A DNA stretch of 64,000 nucleotides from Scilla litardierei (taxonomy: Eukaryota; Streptophyta; Magnoliopsida; Asparagales; Asparagaceae), in NCBI GenBank assembly GCA_030789695.1, contig CM061132.1:154734817-154798816 (forward strand), given 5' to 3'. Both the position numbers and the translations under genes were made by a program. The notes below the pieces were generated by a model. That model searched no databases. It was not told where the DNA came from and was given only the letters and a program-made list of their open reading frames with translations. Shown here one piece after another: positions 43,431 through 55,200 of the stretch. Positions within the stretch are counted from its first letter, which is position 1; every line of letters starts with the position of its first letter.

Positions 43431-46189
43431 TTCTTTTAAATGAGTCTTAAATCTCATTCTTCTTTGAAGAACATATTCAACATTCAAAATATTCAACATT
43501 CAAAATAAAGATAAAAAAGTGTGATATTACATGAATTATACTATGACACAAAACAACGTATATCATATAATTCAAGTGTCAATATTCATTGTGCACGCAT
43601 GTCATATAATTGTCATAGTAATGTGATTATCAAGGTGACATGTATCTCAATTTCTCGCACATTGTCAACATGATCAAATATTTCACTCTGTGTAAGATTC
43701 ATGCTAAGTGGCAAAATATGAGACATGTCTAAACAATATGCCAATGGGTGTGTATGTGACCAGATCAGTTCTAGGCATGTGAGTCACAAAATCACACAAT
43801 TCCAAAAATAATCATAATGACAAGCATATAATCATATTGCATGAGATATGAGCTCAAAGATGAAAAAGATCAATAATATCCAATGTGCCACAAGCTTAAT
43901 TAATGTATCATATCTTAACAATGAATATCCTTTGATCCAACCCTGTCATGAGTAAAATATCAATTGATATCACATAAGCATATTTTTCATGATAATGGAT
44001 GTTACAAGCATAAGTTCTATATGTATAGCATCATATCACATATCCCATAATTATCTAAGTATGTTATGTAAGCATACAATTCAAAGTGTCACATGTTTCA
44101 TTACTATGTGTGCAAACACGCATGTGTCACTATGTGCTAGTGGGATCTCAGTGATATCTATAATGTGTGTGAATAATCAAATCTAGCATATATTACACAT
44201 ATGATACCAAGTGTTATATCAAATTAATCATCCTGAAATGAGTAAAACACCATATGGGGATGATACTAATACTTAAATCTCAAAATTAAACATATACTTA
44301 CAAACTTGAGCTCTCCCTACAAAAGTGCATAGTAAATTTTAATCCTCTCCTTTTAGCAATTTTCTTTGTAAACCAAGGAGTCGATGTGAGGTGAAATTGC
44401 AAGGAATACCTGAAAATAAGAAACTTTGGTACCCAATGTTTTTGGGACCTTGGGGTAATATATATGAATTAATTCAAAACTTATTAACGACCATCAAATT
44501 TTATTCAATTAATGCCATAATTGAGCTAGAAATATGAACTTTCAAGAGACAAATTCAAAGTTTCAATCTCAAATAATTATAATCGATGCTACCTCTCTTT
44601 CTACACACTAACATATGAAATCAGAGGAAACTGAATTTCCAATAAACTGAATTTTAAAATAAATCTGAATTTTAAAATGAGTTGAAATTTAAATTAAAAC
44701 TGAATTTTAAAAGAAGCTGAAATTTAAAATTTTTGAAAATGCGTGCATGAAAAATAGTAAGTCTATGGATCAGATTCAATACGGCAACATGGACGTCCCC
44801 AAGGTGAGTTTCGTAGGTCATCAACGACGTAGGCAGAAAGTTCACAGATAATAAACAGAGGTAAGGCCAAGGTCTGACAGTAACGATGCCAAAGTCAAAT
44901 TACTCGCAGTGGCCAAACCAAGTAAACAACTAGGTCTAGCTCATCAAAATGGCAGCATCAAGGAAAGGTTCGAGAGGAAAAGGCAGCGACAATGAGGGGC
45001 CAGAAGACTGTAGCGACAGGCTGAGCCCAAAACCAACAGAAATCACACAAGGAGCAAAGCACAGGGCTAATGCCCTCAAAGATCAACCACATGGACAAGT
45101 CCATAAAGTACCAACTGACTGCATTGCCTGCACGAACCCACGCCAATGACCCGCGATAAACCCCCTGGCTGCCAACATCCATTTTCATTCGAAAATAATA
45201 AAAAAAACAGAATCAAGGGATAATGGCGAGGGTCGTCGTGAAGCCTAACAGTTGCCATAGAGACTCGGATTATCTAGATACAATCCTCTTAAACGAGAAA
45301 TCATCATCATATCCCCAAAATAAAAGAAAGACCAAAAATTTCCAAACAACACCCTTCGAAAATTTTCCAAACTTTCATGCTTCTAGAAATTATTACAAGA
45401 ATATAAACATAAACCAAAAGAGCTTGGAATAGAAATGATCTACCGTTCACCGAAGTTTGCCAAATCCACGTATCTCCTCGCTCAAGCCCTCCACCAATCG
45501 TTGATAGTTGCTTGAGGAAGAGGAGGAAGAAGATCGAACAGATTGAACACCTGAACCGAAGGAAAAACTCTTAGAGTAGAAATAATTTTCTGAAGTGTAA
45601 AACCTCTTGGAAAAAGGAAAAAGTAGTTATAGAGAGGAGATGAGAAGAGGGGAGAGCCATTGAGGGAAGATCACGGGCGCATGACGGATCGTCCGCGTAA
45701 CTAACGAGAATGGGGAGATGGTTCGTTTAAAATCTAGGGTTTTTTTTCGGATGTGAGAGGGGCTGTCGAATCCCGTGAAGAGGCGGCGATTCGATTGGAG
45801 GTATGGTTTTCTCAAGAGAGGCGTGTGTTTCGAGTGAGAAGGGCGGTTGATGGTGGGGGAATTAAGTTAAGAAATGAGTGGGCCTGGGCTTTGCTTAAGT
45901 GAATAAAAGAGAGAATAGAATTTAAGTGGACTTTGGGCTCCAAGAAGGGATAATGAAACAAAAGAAAAGAGAGAAAGAAAAAAAGATGGAAAAAAATCCA
46001 GTAGAATTTATGAGCCATTACAAAAAGTGTTTTAAACCACAATAGTTTAACATGTTTCAATTGAAAAATCAAGATACAATAAGCTATTATATAGGAAATT
46101 GAGAGCCAAGGCCTTGTCCGGTATTGGTACGACTTCATGATAGCGATATATAGCGACTATTAATTAATTAACCTCTCGATTATATAAGT
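43431..46189 (+). other. Unclassified repetitive intron DNA
   Basis: 43431-44760 is AT-rich with many CATATG and ATCATAT words. 44780-46140 looks like LTR or leader sequence read on the minus strand (GC-rich 45440-45860, then AT-rich). No protein domain, inverted terminus or target duplication was recognised. Confidence 0.3.
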
Positions 46190-46326
46190 TAAAGATAAAA
46201 AAAATCCTAAAAGGAATCAAATAACTAAATCTAAAAGGACTCAAATAAACTCAAATGATGAAATCTATAAAGACTCTAATACTAAAAATACCAATTTGAA
46301 TCCTAATTGAAATTGGATCCCCATCA
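46190..46326 (-). repeat. Inverted fragment of an LTR family
   Basis: On the minus strand it starts TGATGGGGATCCAATTTCAA and matches the start of the plus-strand copy at 49525 (TGATGTGGATCTAATTTCAA). It lies about 110 bp to the left of a direct copy. Confidence 0.55.
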
Positions 46327-46439
46327 GCACCCACTAAAATATGTATTGCCATGAGAACTGGTGTGTGCATATATACACCATCATTTTCATGCATACAAAC
46401 ACGTGTAATTGTATAATATGATACTGACCTATCATATTT

Positions 46440-46890
46440 AAAAAAAGAAATTTAAGTCTTAGAGTTCTTTTTCTAAAGAAATTTAAGTTTGTTTAGAGTC
46501 TCTTTTTAAAAGAGTTTGTCCTTTTGAATTTCTTGTTATAAAGAACTCTTTTATTTTATTTAAATTTTTTTATTTGAATCTATTTAGGAGTTTGAGTATG
46601 ACTCAAATTAGTATTTGTATTAACTTATAATAAATATAACCTTATGTTTATCCATTTTAATGAAGAGTAGAGTAGAATTTGAATTTTTAGTGCAGACTTT
46701 GTGTTTCCCGAAAATTAAATCTTTTGCATTGGATTGTGAGAGTGGGCTTAGTTGCATGGGCATGCATGAGTTCTGAAAAATTTCCATGTGAGAGGCATTT
46801 GAGTTGGTGATAATTAGATCTATGTGAGGCGATGCTTGAAAATTTATCAAATCCTTAATTTTCTTCTCTCACATACCCGTTATAATTTTT
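46440..46890 (+). repeat. LTR fragment, direct copy 1
   Basis: Matches 49640-50085 with many differences: GAACTCTTTTATTTTATTTAAA, TCTATTTAGGAGTTTGAGTA and TTTTAATGAAGA correspond to 49737, 49773 and 49845. The start of the LTR is missing. Confidence 0.6.
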
Positions 46891-47378
46891 TTCGTCATGC
46901 GTAGTATTAGAGTCAAAAATTCTGTAATGTTGTTTCCTTTTTTTCTCCATCATCCTTTTTTCCTTTTCTTCTAACTCAGTTTTTGATAAAAAAGAATCAA
47001 AAAAGATAGGCGAGAAAAAAGATCAAATCAAAAATAAAAAAGAGAGAAAAAAGAAATTTTAAAAAAGAGTAAAGAAATTTCAAAAAAATCGGTTTAAAAA
47101 ATTCATATTTTTTTGTTACTTACTGTGCACAATTTTGGCGGTTTTTTTTGGATTTTCCCAATTTCTACCGTATCTTTTGTCGATTTATGGTATTTGTAAG
47201 GAATTTAAGCCAATGTTTACACATAAATCATCATTTTAATTTATTCTAGATATAGGTCAAGACAATATATATTTTGAAAGTATAATCAAAGAAATCTATG
47301 TATCAGAAAGTACTATTGATGCAGGTAAAGATTTATAGGAATTTAGTGATCACGTTAATATAGTTAGGTGATTACATA

Positions 47379-48607
47379 CATGCCCGGTTCTATAGTAAGC
47401 CCACTTAGGCAGTTGTCTTAGGCCTCTAATTTTGAGAGGCCTCATGTTTATTTTTATTCTTAAGCCCAACATAATTTCAACCCATTCTTAAGCCCAGCAT
47501 TTATTTTTGCCCGCCTCAGGTCAAGTCTAATCTCCAATGCGAACGTGTAAATCACAAAACTGAGAGAGATATAGAGATGAATCTCAAACGGCAAACCGCA
47601 GGCGCGAAGTCAAATGACTCAAACCCTAGCCAAAACAAAACCGAAACGTCGTTGGCCCGTTGCTCTCTCTCAGACTTTCACGGTTCTCTCACGGCATCTC
47701 TCCCCTCCCTCTCCCCCCTCTCCCCCCCTCTCTCTCCACGTCTCTCCTACTACACTCTCCCTCCGGCTCCGGGCTTCCGGCTCCAAACCAATCGTCAAAA
47801 TCGCCAGTTCGCCAATCGCCATCGACGTCGATAACCGATTCGCCCCCCGCCCCTCCGGCCCTCCGTCTCTCTCCCTCCGGTCGGCGGCCTTAGACGGTCG
47901 GATTCGGACCTTCGTGACTTCGTCATCGACTCGCTTAAGTCGCCTTCCATCACTGATCTATCTCCCTCTCTCAGAACTCAGAAGTCAGACCCTCCGCCTC
48001 CGTCTCCGATTGGCTGATTCGGCTCCAATCCGCTCCAATCCGCTCCAATAGACTGATTCGGCTCCAATCTACGGTAAATTTTTATCTTATTTTCTATTTT
48101 AATTATGAAATTGATGGATTTTCAATCTATGGTTATTGATTTGGGGTTTATGCATTTTTACCTTAATGTTGTGCAATTTGATGAATTCAGTATGAATTTA
48201 AGTTATTTAGTTAACTGCATATTGTCATTCAGTATGAATTCAGTTAGATTGGTTATTGCCTTGTTTGATGATGGCTTTCAGTTAGATTGGGTTTTGCAAA
48301 ATGACAACTTCAGACTCAAAACAGTTATTTTCTTGCTACATTATTATCTCAGAACTCTTTCCATTGTAACAGTAGAACTGGATTATCATCAGTTTTTTTG
48401 ACTGGATGGTAACAAGTGTTAGGTTTAATTTTCTGTCACCTTCCCTGCTAAAAGCATTTAAGCCCTCCATGCAGTTTGCAAAAAAAAATCTCTACCCACA
48501 TTATCTTTAAGTTCTAGCAATAATTCTAAATTATGTTTCAAAAACTTAAGACTCAGGCCTCATATTTTGTTTCGCTTTAGGCCTCATTTATGCTTGCACC
48601 GGCCCTG
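47379..48607 (+). mobile_element. Non-autonomous hAT element with GC-rich genic-looking segment
   Basis: Terminal inverted repeats CATGCCCGGTTC and CAGGGCCGGTGC (inverted right end) are flanked by a perfect 8-bp duplication ATTACATA (47371-47378 and 48608-48615). Both ends carry AGGCCTC motifs. 47560-48075 is strikingly GC- and CT-rich, with AAACCCTAGCC and long CTCTCC runs, followed by a GGTAAATTTTTATC donor-like site and AT-rich DNA. This looks like a gene's 5' leader and first intron. It could be the leader of the autonomous parent element or captured host DNA. Open frames in it lack domains. Confidence 0.8.
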
Positions 48608-48615
48608 ATTACATA

Positions 48616-49524
48616 CAATACTTAATGGTGAGGAAGATTAGTGTATGACTAGTCTTTTTCATATATATTTCAAGTGAGTGATAAGTCCTATAAATTGATG
48701 ATTGATGTGCGAAGTTATGTTATTATTATTGTCAAATCAGCCTTAAAGAGAATGCGTCTAACATATGATCCTTACATTTGTATAACATCACTTGTATTGA
48801 TAAGACGGCTCATTCACTTACTTATCAATGTTTAATGCATATTCAGTTTGTGAGCTATTATAATCATATTTAGTGTGACGTTACACCTGTGGATATCATG
48901 TCTATTTTTAGAAAGGTCTTGGTTACATGATCTAGATGTGATGAGTTCTGAAAGGTTAAACAAAAATATTTATATTTAATGGGAAGTAAATTATGTTAAT
49001 CCATTCCCAACTCAAGATTCGGATTGATTAAAAGAATGGATTGAACTCCATTGAGCCGAGCATAAGGAAGTCTCTGAAGACCGAACAAGAGTCAGAGCCA
49101 AATGTCGAGTCTGCAATCGACTCAAGACAGATGATGTGTTCAATGTCAAGTTAGAGCCTACGTTTCCGTCCTGGGATCGAGCTTGAGCCTGAACCAGTCT
49201 TCGATTGAGCCTAAGCCTAATACTGAGCTGCATGATGATTTTACTCCAGAGGGTTGGAGGTCTTACTGAAACTCGTTGAGCATATTAACTTCATCATCTT
49301 TGATCTTTCTTAACCAACCAACTAGCAGGTTGAACATGTTTTCATATCTTTTGTGATTTGAAAATATCTCATAGAAGATATTCATTTGCAAATATATACT
49401 ACTGCACTTCAAGGTTTACATATGCATTTTTCCTAACTACAATCTACTGACGATTTCTGACTGGTTATGTTATCTCTGTCACCATTCATTAGGTACCACA
49501 GTTCTCAAAATAGGGAAGAATGAT
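48616..49524 (+). other. Interior of the LTR pair, no gene
   Basis: Continues the 46890-47370 region across the hAT insertion. No polymerase, integrase or gag motif is readable, so the interior between the LTR copies is either fully decayed or unrelated. Confidence 0.35.
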
Positions 49525-50090
49525 GTGGATCTAATTTCAATTTGGATTCAAATTAGTATTTTAGTATTCATATCTTTTGAGATTTTATTATTTGAGTCAT
49601 TCTAGATTTAGTTATTTGAGTCTTTTTTAAAGAAAGAATTTAAGTCTTTTAAAGTTCCTTTTCTAAAGAAAGTTGAGTCTTTTTAGAGTTTCCTTTTAAA
49701 GACAGTTTTCAGTCTTTTCGAGTTTCTTATTCTATAGAACTCTTTAATTTTAATTAAATGTTTTTTATTTAGATCTATTTAAGAGTTTGAATATGAGTCA
49801 TATGAGTCATTTTATTATCCTATAAATATATCTGTCTTTATCTTTTTAATGAAGAATTGAATAAAATTTAAGAAATTTGATGAAAATTTCGTGTTTTTTA
49901 AAAATTATTATTTTTACATTAGAGTGCATAAGTGGGCTAGAGTGCATGAGTATGAGGTTTAAAAATCTTCACGTGAGAGGTATGAGGTATGTGAGTCGGT
50001 GATAATCAGATCTTTAGGGTGCGAAATCTAAAAATTTATAAAATCCGTAATTTTCTTCTTCCCCTAAATATTCATCACAATTCTTCTCTT
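49525..50090 (+). repeat. LTR, direct copy 2
   Basis: Starts TGATGTGGATCTAATTTCAA and runs through the AATCCGTAATTTTCTTCTTC segment near 50042. It is the most complete member of a family present three times here (46190-46326 inverted, 46440-46890, and this copy). Strong divergence implies an old insertion. Confidence 0.55.
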
Positions 50091-52007
50091 CTATCCTGCA
50101 TCAATTGTTGTCATGTTCCTGAGTGCTACATTTTAGGTAATTGTTATCCTCAAAGTATGTCTGTGTTGTGTCTGTATTCATATTTCATGTCTGTATCCAT
50201 GCCTCATCATGTTTGTATCCCATGTTCATGTCTATGCTTCAAAAGCTATGTATGTTATAATGTGCTTCAAAATTACATTGTTTGATATCAATTTTTGTCT
50301 GGTTTGTTGTGTCATGTGTATATATGAATACATACTAGTATTTTATGTAGTGATACCCGCAAATCTTACCTTTACAAATTTGTCGTGTCCCATGTCCGTA
50401 TCTATACCCTCCCTGCACTCGTACCCATGTTAATACTGCCTAGAGTAGTCATTTGTTAATGCATTCATTTGTCAGTGTCATTATGAGTCAATGATAAAGC
50501 GGGTTGTTTGGTTATTATTGTTATTTTTAAAATCGAGTATAAAATGTATATAATTTTATTGGTTTTGTCAAATCACACTAGTGCATTGCATGTGCTTGGA
50601 AATCCAGTATTAAAAATCATATGGGCTGGATGTATCTTACCAATCATAAAGCGATCAAAAAATGGATGGTTCTTGCACATTCCATCTATTATGTTCATGG
50701 GCATACAAGATTGTGATATACTTTTGCAACCTGCTAATTTATGCAGTGAAATTTTGTGCTTATATGATGGAGATAAAATTAGTCCTATCTGTGATTTCAA
50801 TTACCTCTTTCCTTGTTAAAATATTCATTATAGCTATCATGTCGTAACTTCTGCATAATGGCGTATACCTTGAATTCTCATGAATCTGGTTTCTTGTAAG
50901 GGTGAGAAGATACCTACGACTATGCTTAGATGTAAAAACTATTACATTTCTGCTGGCTCTTTAGTACCTTTCTACAGCTTGAAAGCACAGTGGCAATTGA
51001 AATGCACAGTGGCAATTGAAATTTATGTGGTTCTATTCCTTTCATTATCCTTTATATTTGCATATATCTAATCTGATAATTATTTCATAAAGCAGGTTAG
51101 CATTGAAATTTTTTTTGTTCGGGCCCTTCTGTAGGAGTTACTTAACATCAGAGCTAAGGAAGACTTGAAAAGTTAAATCGTGTTATTGCAGCTACTTGTC
51201 ACACAGTGTAGTTGCTTTTGCCAGAGATAATTAGATGCTGATGTAGAAGCAACCAATAAACTTGGTTGGTCATTCTGAATACTCTTTTTTGGGTTGGGGC
51301 TCTTAGGAATTTTACAGGATAATCATCCACTCAATAAGGACGAGGCATGTTGCTTCATAGAAATTTCTGGCAATGAGGCTTGAATATCTTGGAACTTGGA
51401 CTCAGTCACATATCTTAGCTTTTCTTGATCCTAATCAACAGTTTTTAGACCAAAATTCATTTCAGCTATGGGGAAACCTCCTGTCTTCCCTCCTCTCTCT
51501 TTCTCTCTCTGCTGTATGCTTTCAGTGGTGTACAATACCATATGGACAAGTGAGAATTTGTGGTGATGTCGCCAACATCTATGTTAATAATTTTTTTGCA
51601 AGAGATTAGAGTGGACACTTCAATCATGGAGTTGTGTCTTGGACGCACGACATGATTCTTCTATCTTAAGTATGCCTTCTAGAATTTTCTCAAGTGTCGC
51701 TATGTTTTGTTAGGTTGTACTCGTGTCGGCATACCGTGTCTGTGCTACACAGCCATCCAGCCAAGGGAAAAATAAATGAAAAAAGATGGGGGGGGGACAC
51801 CTCAGGGGAATGATCATTGATTTCCCACATACAGGAGTCAGCCAAGAAGCATGTTCCATGAAGATGAGAGTTTGTCACTTAAATGTTTTCACTTATTTTC
51901 CTTTTTTGCCCAAGTTTCCTTTTCCAAGTCGTAACTTTTGTCTTGGAGAATTTGTATTTAGCTTTTTCTTTGTTGAATCATATTTACTGAGTTGGCTCTT
52001 CTTTTAG
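50091..52007 (+). other. Terminal part of intron 3
   Basis: AT-rich DNA with GTCTGTATCCATG-type irregular repeats (50155-50240). The last few hundred bases before exon 4 are T-rich, as expected for a plant acceptor. No mobile-element ends were recognised; part may be the ancestral intron. Confidence 0.45.
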
Positions 52008-52399
52008 ATCTCCCGCTGGACAAGGAACCTCTTGACTGGAACACTCGGATGAAGATAGCAGCTGGTGCAGCTAAAGGATTGGAGTACCTGCATGATAAAG
52101 CGAACCCTCCTGTTATTTATAGAGATTTAAAGTCATCAAACATTCTTCTTGGTGAAGGATATCATCCTAAGTTGTCAGATTTTGGTCTTGCAAAAATTGG
52201 TCCAGTTGGTGACAAGACACATGTCTCTACACGAGTGATGGGCACATATGGCTATTGTGCTCCCGAGTATGCTATGACTGGACAGCTGACTTTAAAATCT
52301 GATGTCTACAGTTTTGGTGTCGTCTTACTTGAAATTATTACCGGTCGTAAAGCAATTGATAATACCCGGCCTGCAGGAGAACAAAACCTAGTAGCATGG
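52008..52399 (+). CDS. PBL27: PBL27-like kinase, exon 4 (catalytic and activation loops)
   Basis: Encodes residues 176-306. It contains [15 protein letters not shown] (catalytic Arg-Asp at residues 214-215 with Asn220), [12 protein letters not shown] (metal-binding Asp233), [20 protein letters not shown] (activation segment and APE) and [20 protein letters not shown]. All kinase residues needed for activity are present. The exon ends GTAGCATGG in phase 0 before GTAAGC (52400). About 200 further codons are expected by comparison with PBL27 (the rest of the kinase lobe and a variable tail) but lie outside the window. Across the four exons 306 codons are uninterrupted, which argues that this is a functional gene despite its introns. 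Confidence 0.93.
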
Positions 52400-52569
52400 G
52401 TAAGCCCCTCTTTCCCTTCCCCTCTCCATCTCTTGCAATTACTATGATCATCAGCCTGGCCATTCTTTTCTTAGTCCAATGGGTTTTATATATCAATTTC
52501 GAGAAAAGAAATAAACTTGGTTTTTAGAATGCCTTGCTTTTTCATTGTTCATAATGTCTTCCACACTTG

Positions 52570-53033
52570 TAGAATGGATACAAGGAAAAAATAGTGTGCT
52601 TATCATATGAGAAAAATATAATTATGGCATTAAGCATGAAAATCGTGTAAATATAATTAAGCCATAAAGCGGAAACCTTAATTAAATACGTGCTTAGATT
52701 AGGATATTACAAGTTTATAATCTTCACTACTTGGATTGGAAGATGACATTGTGTCTCTTAATTAGATTAAATAGGTTGCTCTACCTTCTAACTTCTTAAT
52801 TTCTGAACACAATTTGTGATGGAATTGTAGTGCGTAAGGGATAGGGGGATGACCTATTTATAGGTTTTCCAATTCAATCTGGTGCATCCATCAAGAACTA
52901 GATCCAACGGATGTGATTAACATGGAAGTTGTAACTTTTAGCATCCAGAAAGTAACAACTCCCAGTGAAGTTATAACTATCAGGCCAAACCGAAAAACGG
53001 TTATAATCATTTTAATTTTAATGTTTTCTAACA
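52570..53033 (-). repeat. Copia 3' LTR with polypurine tract, minus strand
   Basis: The minus strand starts TGTTAGAAAACATT at 53033, preceded by the purine tract CCAAGTGGGAGAA (53034-53046). A CTATAAATAG promoter motif lies at about 52855-52864. The element body is missing: Tat-like DNA begins within about 50 bp. The left border is approximate. Confidence 0.6.
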
Positions 53034-53192
53034 TTCTCCCACTTGGCCCGATAATCCTTTAACATATTAAATTATATGTACTAGTCATAACCCGTGCCCA
53101 TAGGGCACGGTTTATTTATGATATTACCCCGAAAATTTAGCGCATCTCAAGGAATTTAGTTCCTCCCAAAAATCTTAGAAATTAAGAAGCAA

Positions 53193-55200
53193 TTACACAT
53201 ACTTCCGTTCCTCCACCCGTCGCTTCAATTCGGCGTTCTCCCGTTCCTCCGCTTCCATCGCCCGCCTCAAGTTGGCGATCTCCCGTTGCTGGACGTCGAT
53301 CACCCTCTTCTTCTCACCCATTTCCCGTCCCATGCCCTCCTTCTCCGCAGAATGCTCATGCAGAAGATTGACACGCCTGGTCTCCTTGTCATGGAGCTGT
53401 TGAGCGAACTCCGCCCGCTTCTTCTCCAGCTCGTCCATGATCTTTCTCTGGGCATCGTAGTGTCTCAGAACTTCCTCCAACTTCTCATCCTTCTCTCGCA
53501 GCTTCTCAATGGTCTCCCTTATGTCGGCCTTCGCCTTCTCGAGGGACGCCTTGGCAAGGGCCACGGGGTGTAGCGCTGGAGAGCCACCATCGTCGCCATC
53601 GCCTACAAGAGAAAGAGAGACATAATTACACGCGTAAGCAAAGAGACAGGCGGGACACAACAAAAAGACAGGCGAACTTGCTTGCCGTGCCAGATTGCGG
53701 AGGCGCAGAGCCGCTCTGGAGCCATACCAGCCAAAGATTCGCGATCTCGCGATAGCATGCTATTCTCCGTCAGGCGGGCCGCAACCCCAGCTTCATCACA
53801 CAATAGCCAAAGATTCGCGGTCCCGCGACAGCATGCTATTCTCCGTCAGGCGGGCCGCAACCCCAGCTTCATCAAAGACGGGTTCCCATCTGCCTATCAG
53901 ATAGACCGGCAGGTGGAGCTCTGCCCTTGGAAGGGTCTCCACCTCGGTCCTCTTCGACTGGAAGCGCGCGCGCGCACCCCCTTGCAGCTTGGATGCGCTT
54001 TCCTCCCCATTTACCGAAGATGAATCCCGTAAGGGCAACGGTCAATCACGGGTGCCCTGTCGGGCTTCTCCGCTGTCGGAATCTTTGGAGGAGCTGCGAC
54101 GGCCTCCCCTGGTCAGCAGGACTGCCAGGAGAGGCCTCGTTGGTCCGACGAGAGGGGGCTTCCGATTCGGCCACCATCTGCCTCTTCTCCACCCTTTCCC
54201 CAATGGTGATCCCGATGCCCCGCTTACGGCCGACTTCCTTGGCAGGTTCCTCGTCTACCACCCTCTTGCTGTTATCCTGGGGCCGGACTTCTTCGTCGCT
54301 GACACCCCAGCCGCCCTCAGCACCTCCTTCCTTGTGCGTATCATGTCCTCGCTTGCAAAGAAGAGAAATATTAGGGTGAGCTTACCTGGGGAAGTTCGCT
54401 AGAATCAATATACCTTCATACCAAAAGTCTTGGACGAGCTGGTCGTCCTTGATCAAGGTCGCTAACCACCGGTCAACCTCAGGGATCTCCGCCAAGGTCT
54501 GAGACCTCACTAAGTCCTCTCTCTCTCCAAGGTCACCTCATCATCCACTGAAGGATTCAACAGTCTCCAGTTCGACCTTAACACCGCATCGGCCGGCATC
54601 AAGACAAAAACAAATCTCTCCCTCCACCCGTTCACATCGGTCGACACCCCAAGAATGAGATACCGTCCCTTCTTCGGATATACACAGTAGTGATTCTCCC
54701 TCTTCCTCACTTTAAAGAAATGCTGGAAGAGCTTCAAGGACGGACTCATACCACTGGCGAGGCAGAGGACGACGAAGCCGATCATTGAGCTAATGGAGCC
54801 TGACGTCAGCGCAAAGAGCGGAAGCTCAAGGAAGTTCAGCAGATGTAGAAGATGGGGATTGATGGGGAATCGAAGTCCTAACTTGAAAGCTTGGACGTAG
54901 ACTCCGACCTCATTATCTCCGGGACAACACACCCTCTCATTGGCTCCGGGGAGGCGCACTTCACAAGCCGGCCGAACATACATCGTACGGATCTCCTTGA
55001 TGTTAATCAGGTCCGCCCTGCTCGGCGTAATCGCTATCTTCCTCGGCACCCTTGTTCGGGCTCTTCCGAAGCCCGATCCAAACCCTCTGCTCCAAATTAT
55101 GGGCATTCATTGTCTCGTCCCCTCCTCCATTTCCTCCTTTATCTCCACTTCCTCCTTCACCGCACCACTGCCACCTCCCACCTCGAAATGTGAAGCCATC
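53193..55200 (-). pseudogene. Antisense extra gene of a Tat-like element (PF04195-type domain plus coiled coil), pseudogene
   Basis: On the minus strand the most conserved part is 55106-54510: EVGVYVQAFKLGLRFPINP, SSMIGFVVLCLASGMSPSL, LFQHFFKVRK and GWRERFVFVL match the plant putative gypsy-type transposon domain (Transposase_28). A possible Met at 55198 is separated from it by a TGA near 55107. A frameshift near 54515 leads to LAEIPEVDRWLATLIKDDQL. Then follow an acidic/basic linker (54261-54046), a 76-bp tandem duplication, and a long coiled coil (53580-53193: KADIRETIEKLREKDEKLEE, ending LKRRVEERKYV). Intact relatives combine the same domain with a C-terminal coiled coil. Function is unknown; the several breaks make this a pseudogene. 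Confidence 0.7.
53730..53880 (+). repeat. 76-bp tandem duplication
   Basis: CCAAAGATTCGCGATCTCGC at 53731 and CCAAAGATTCGCGGTCCCGC at 53807 begin two copies that differ at a few bases. They lie within the antisense pseudogene linker. Confidence 0.85.

Larger units (their letters stand above)
31069..52007 (+). other. Giant intron 3 of the kinase gene (20,939 bp)
   Basis: Bounded by a GTTAGA donor and a CTTCTTTTAG acceptor, with phase preserved. It contains a full Tork-type copia element, a TRIM-like element, several LTR fragments and a non-autonomous hAT. The 31069-31922 segment before the first insertion is AT-rich with no recognised feature. Orthologous introns in small plant genomes are usually a few hundred bases or less. 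Confidence 0.85.

Noticed and set aside
47577..48051. Open frames up to 145 codons in the GC-rich part of the hAT element
   Set aside because: Pro/Ser/Leu-rich, in overlapping phases, with leader-like CT-rich composition and no domain.
53682..54402. Plus-strand frames of 113-150 codons
   Set aside because: Shadows of the minus-strand antisense gene and its duplication; no domain.
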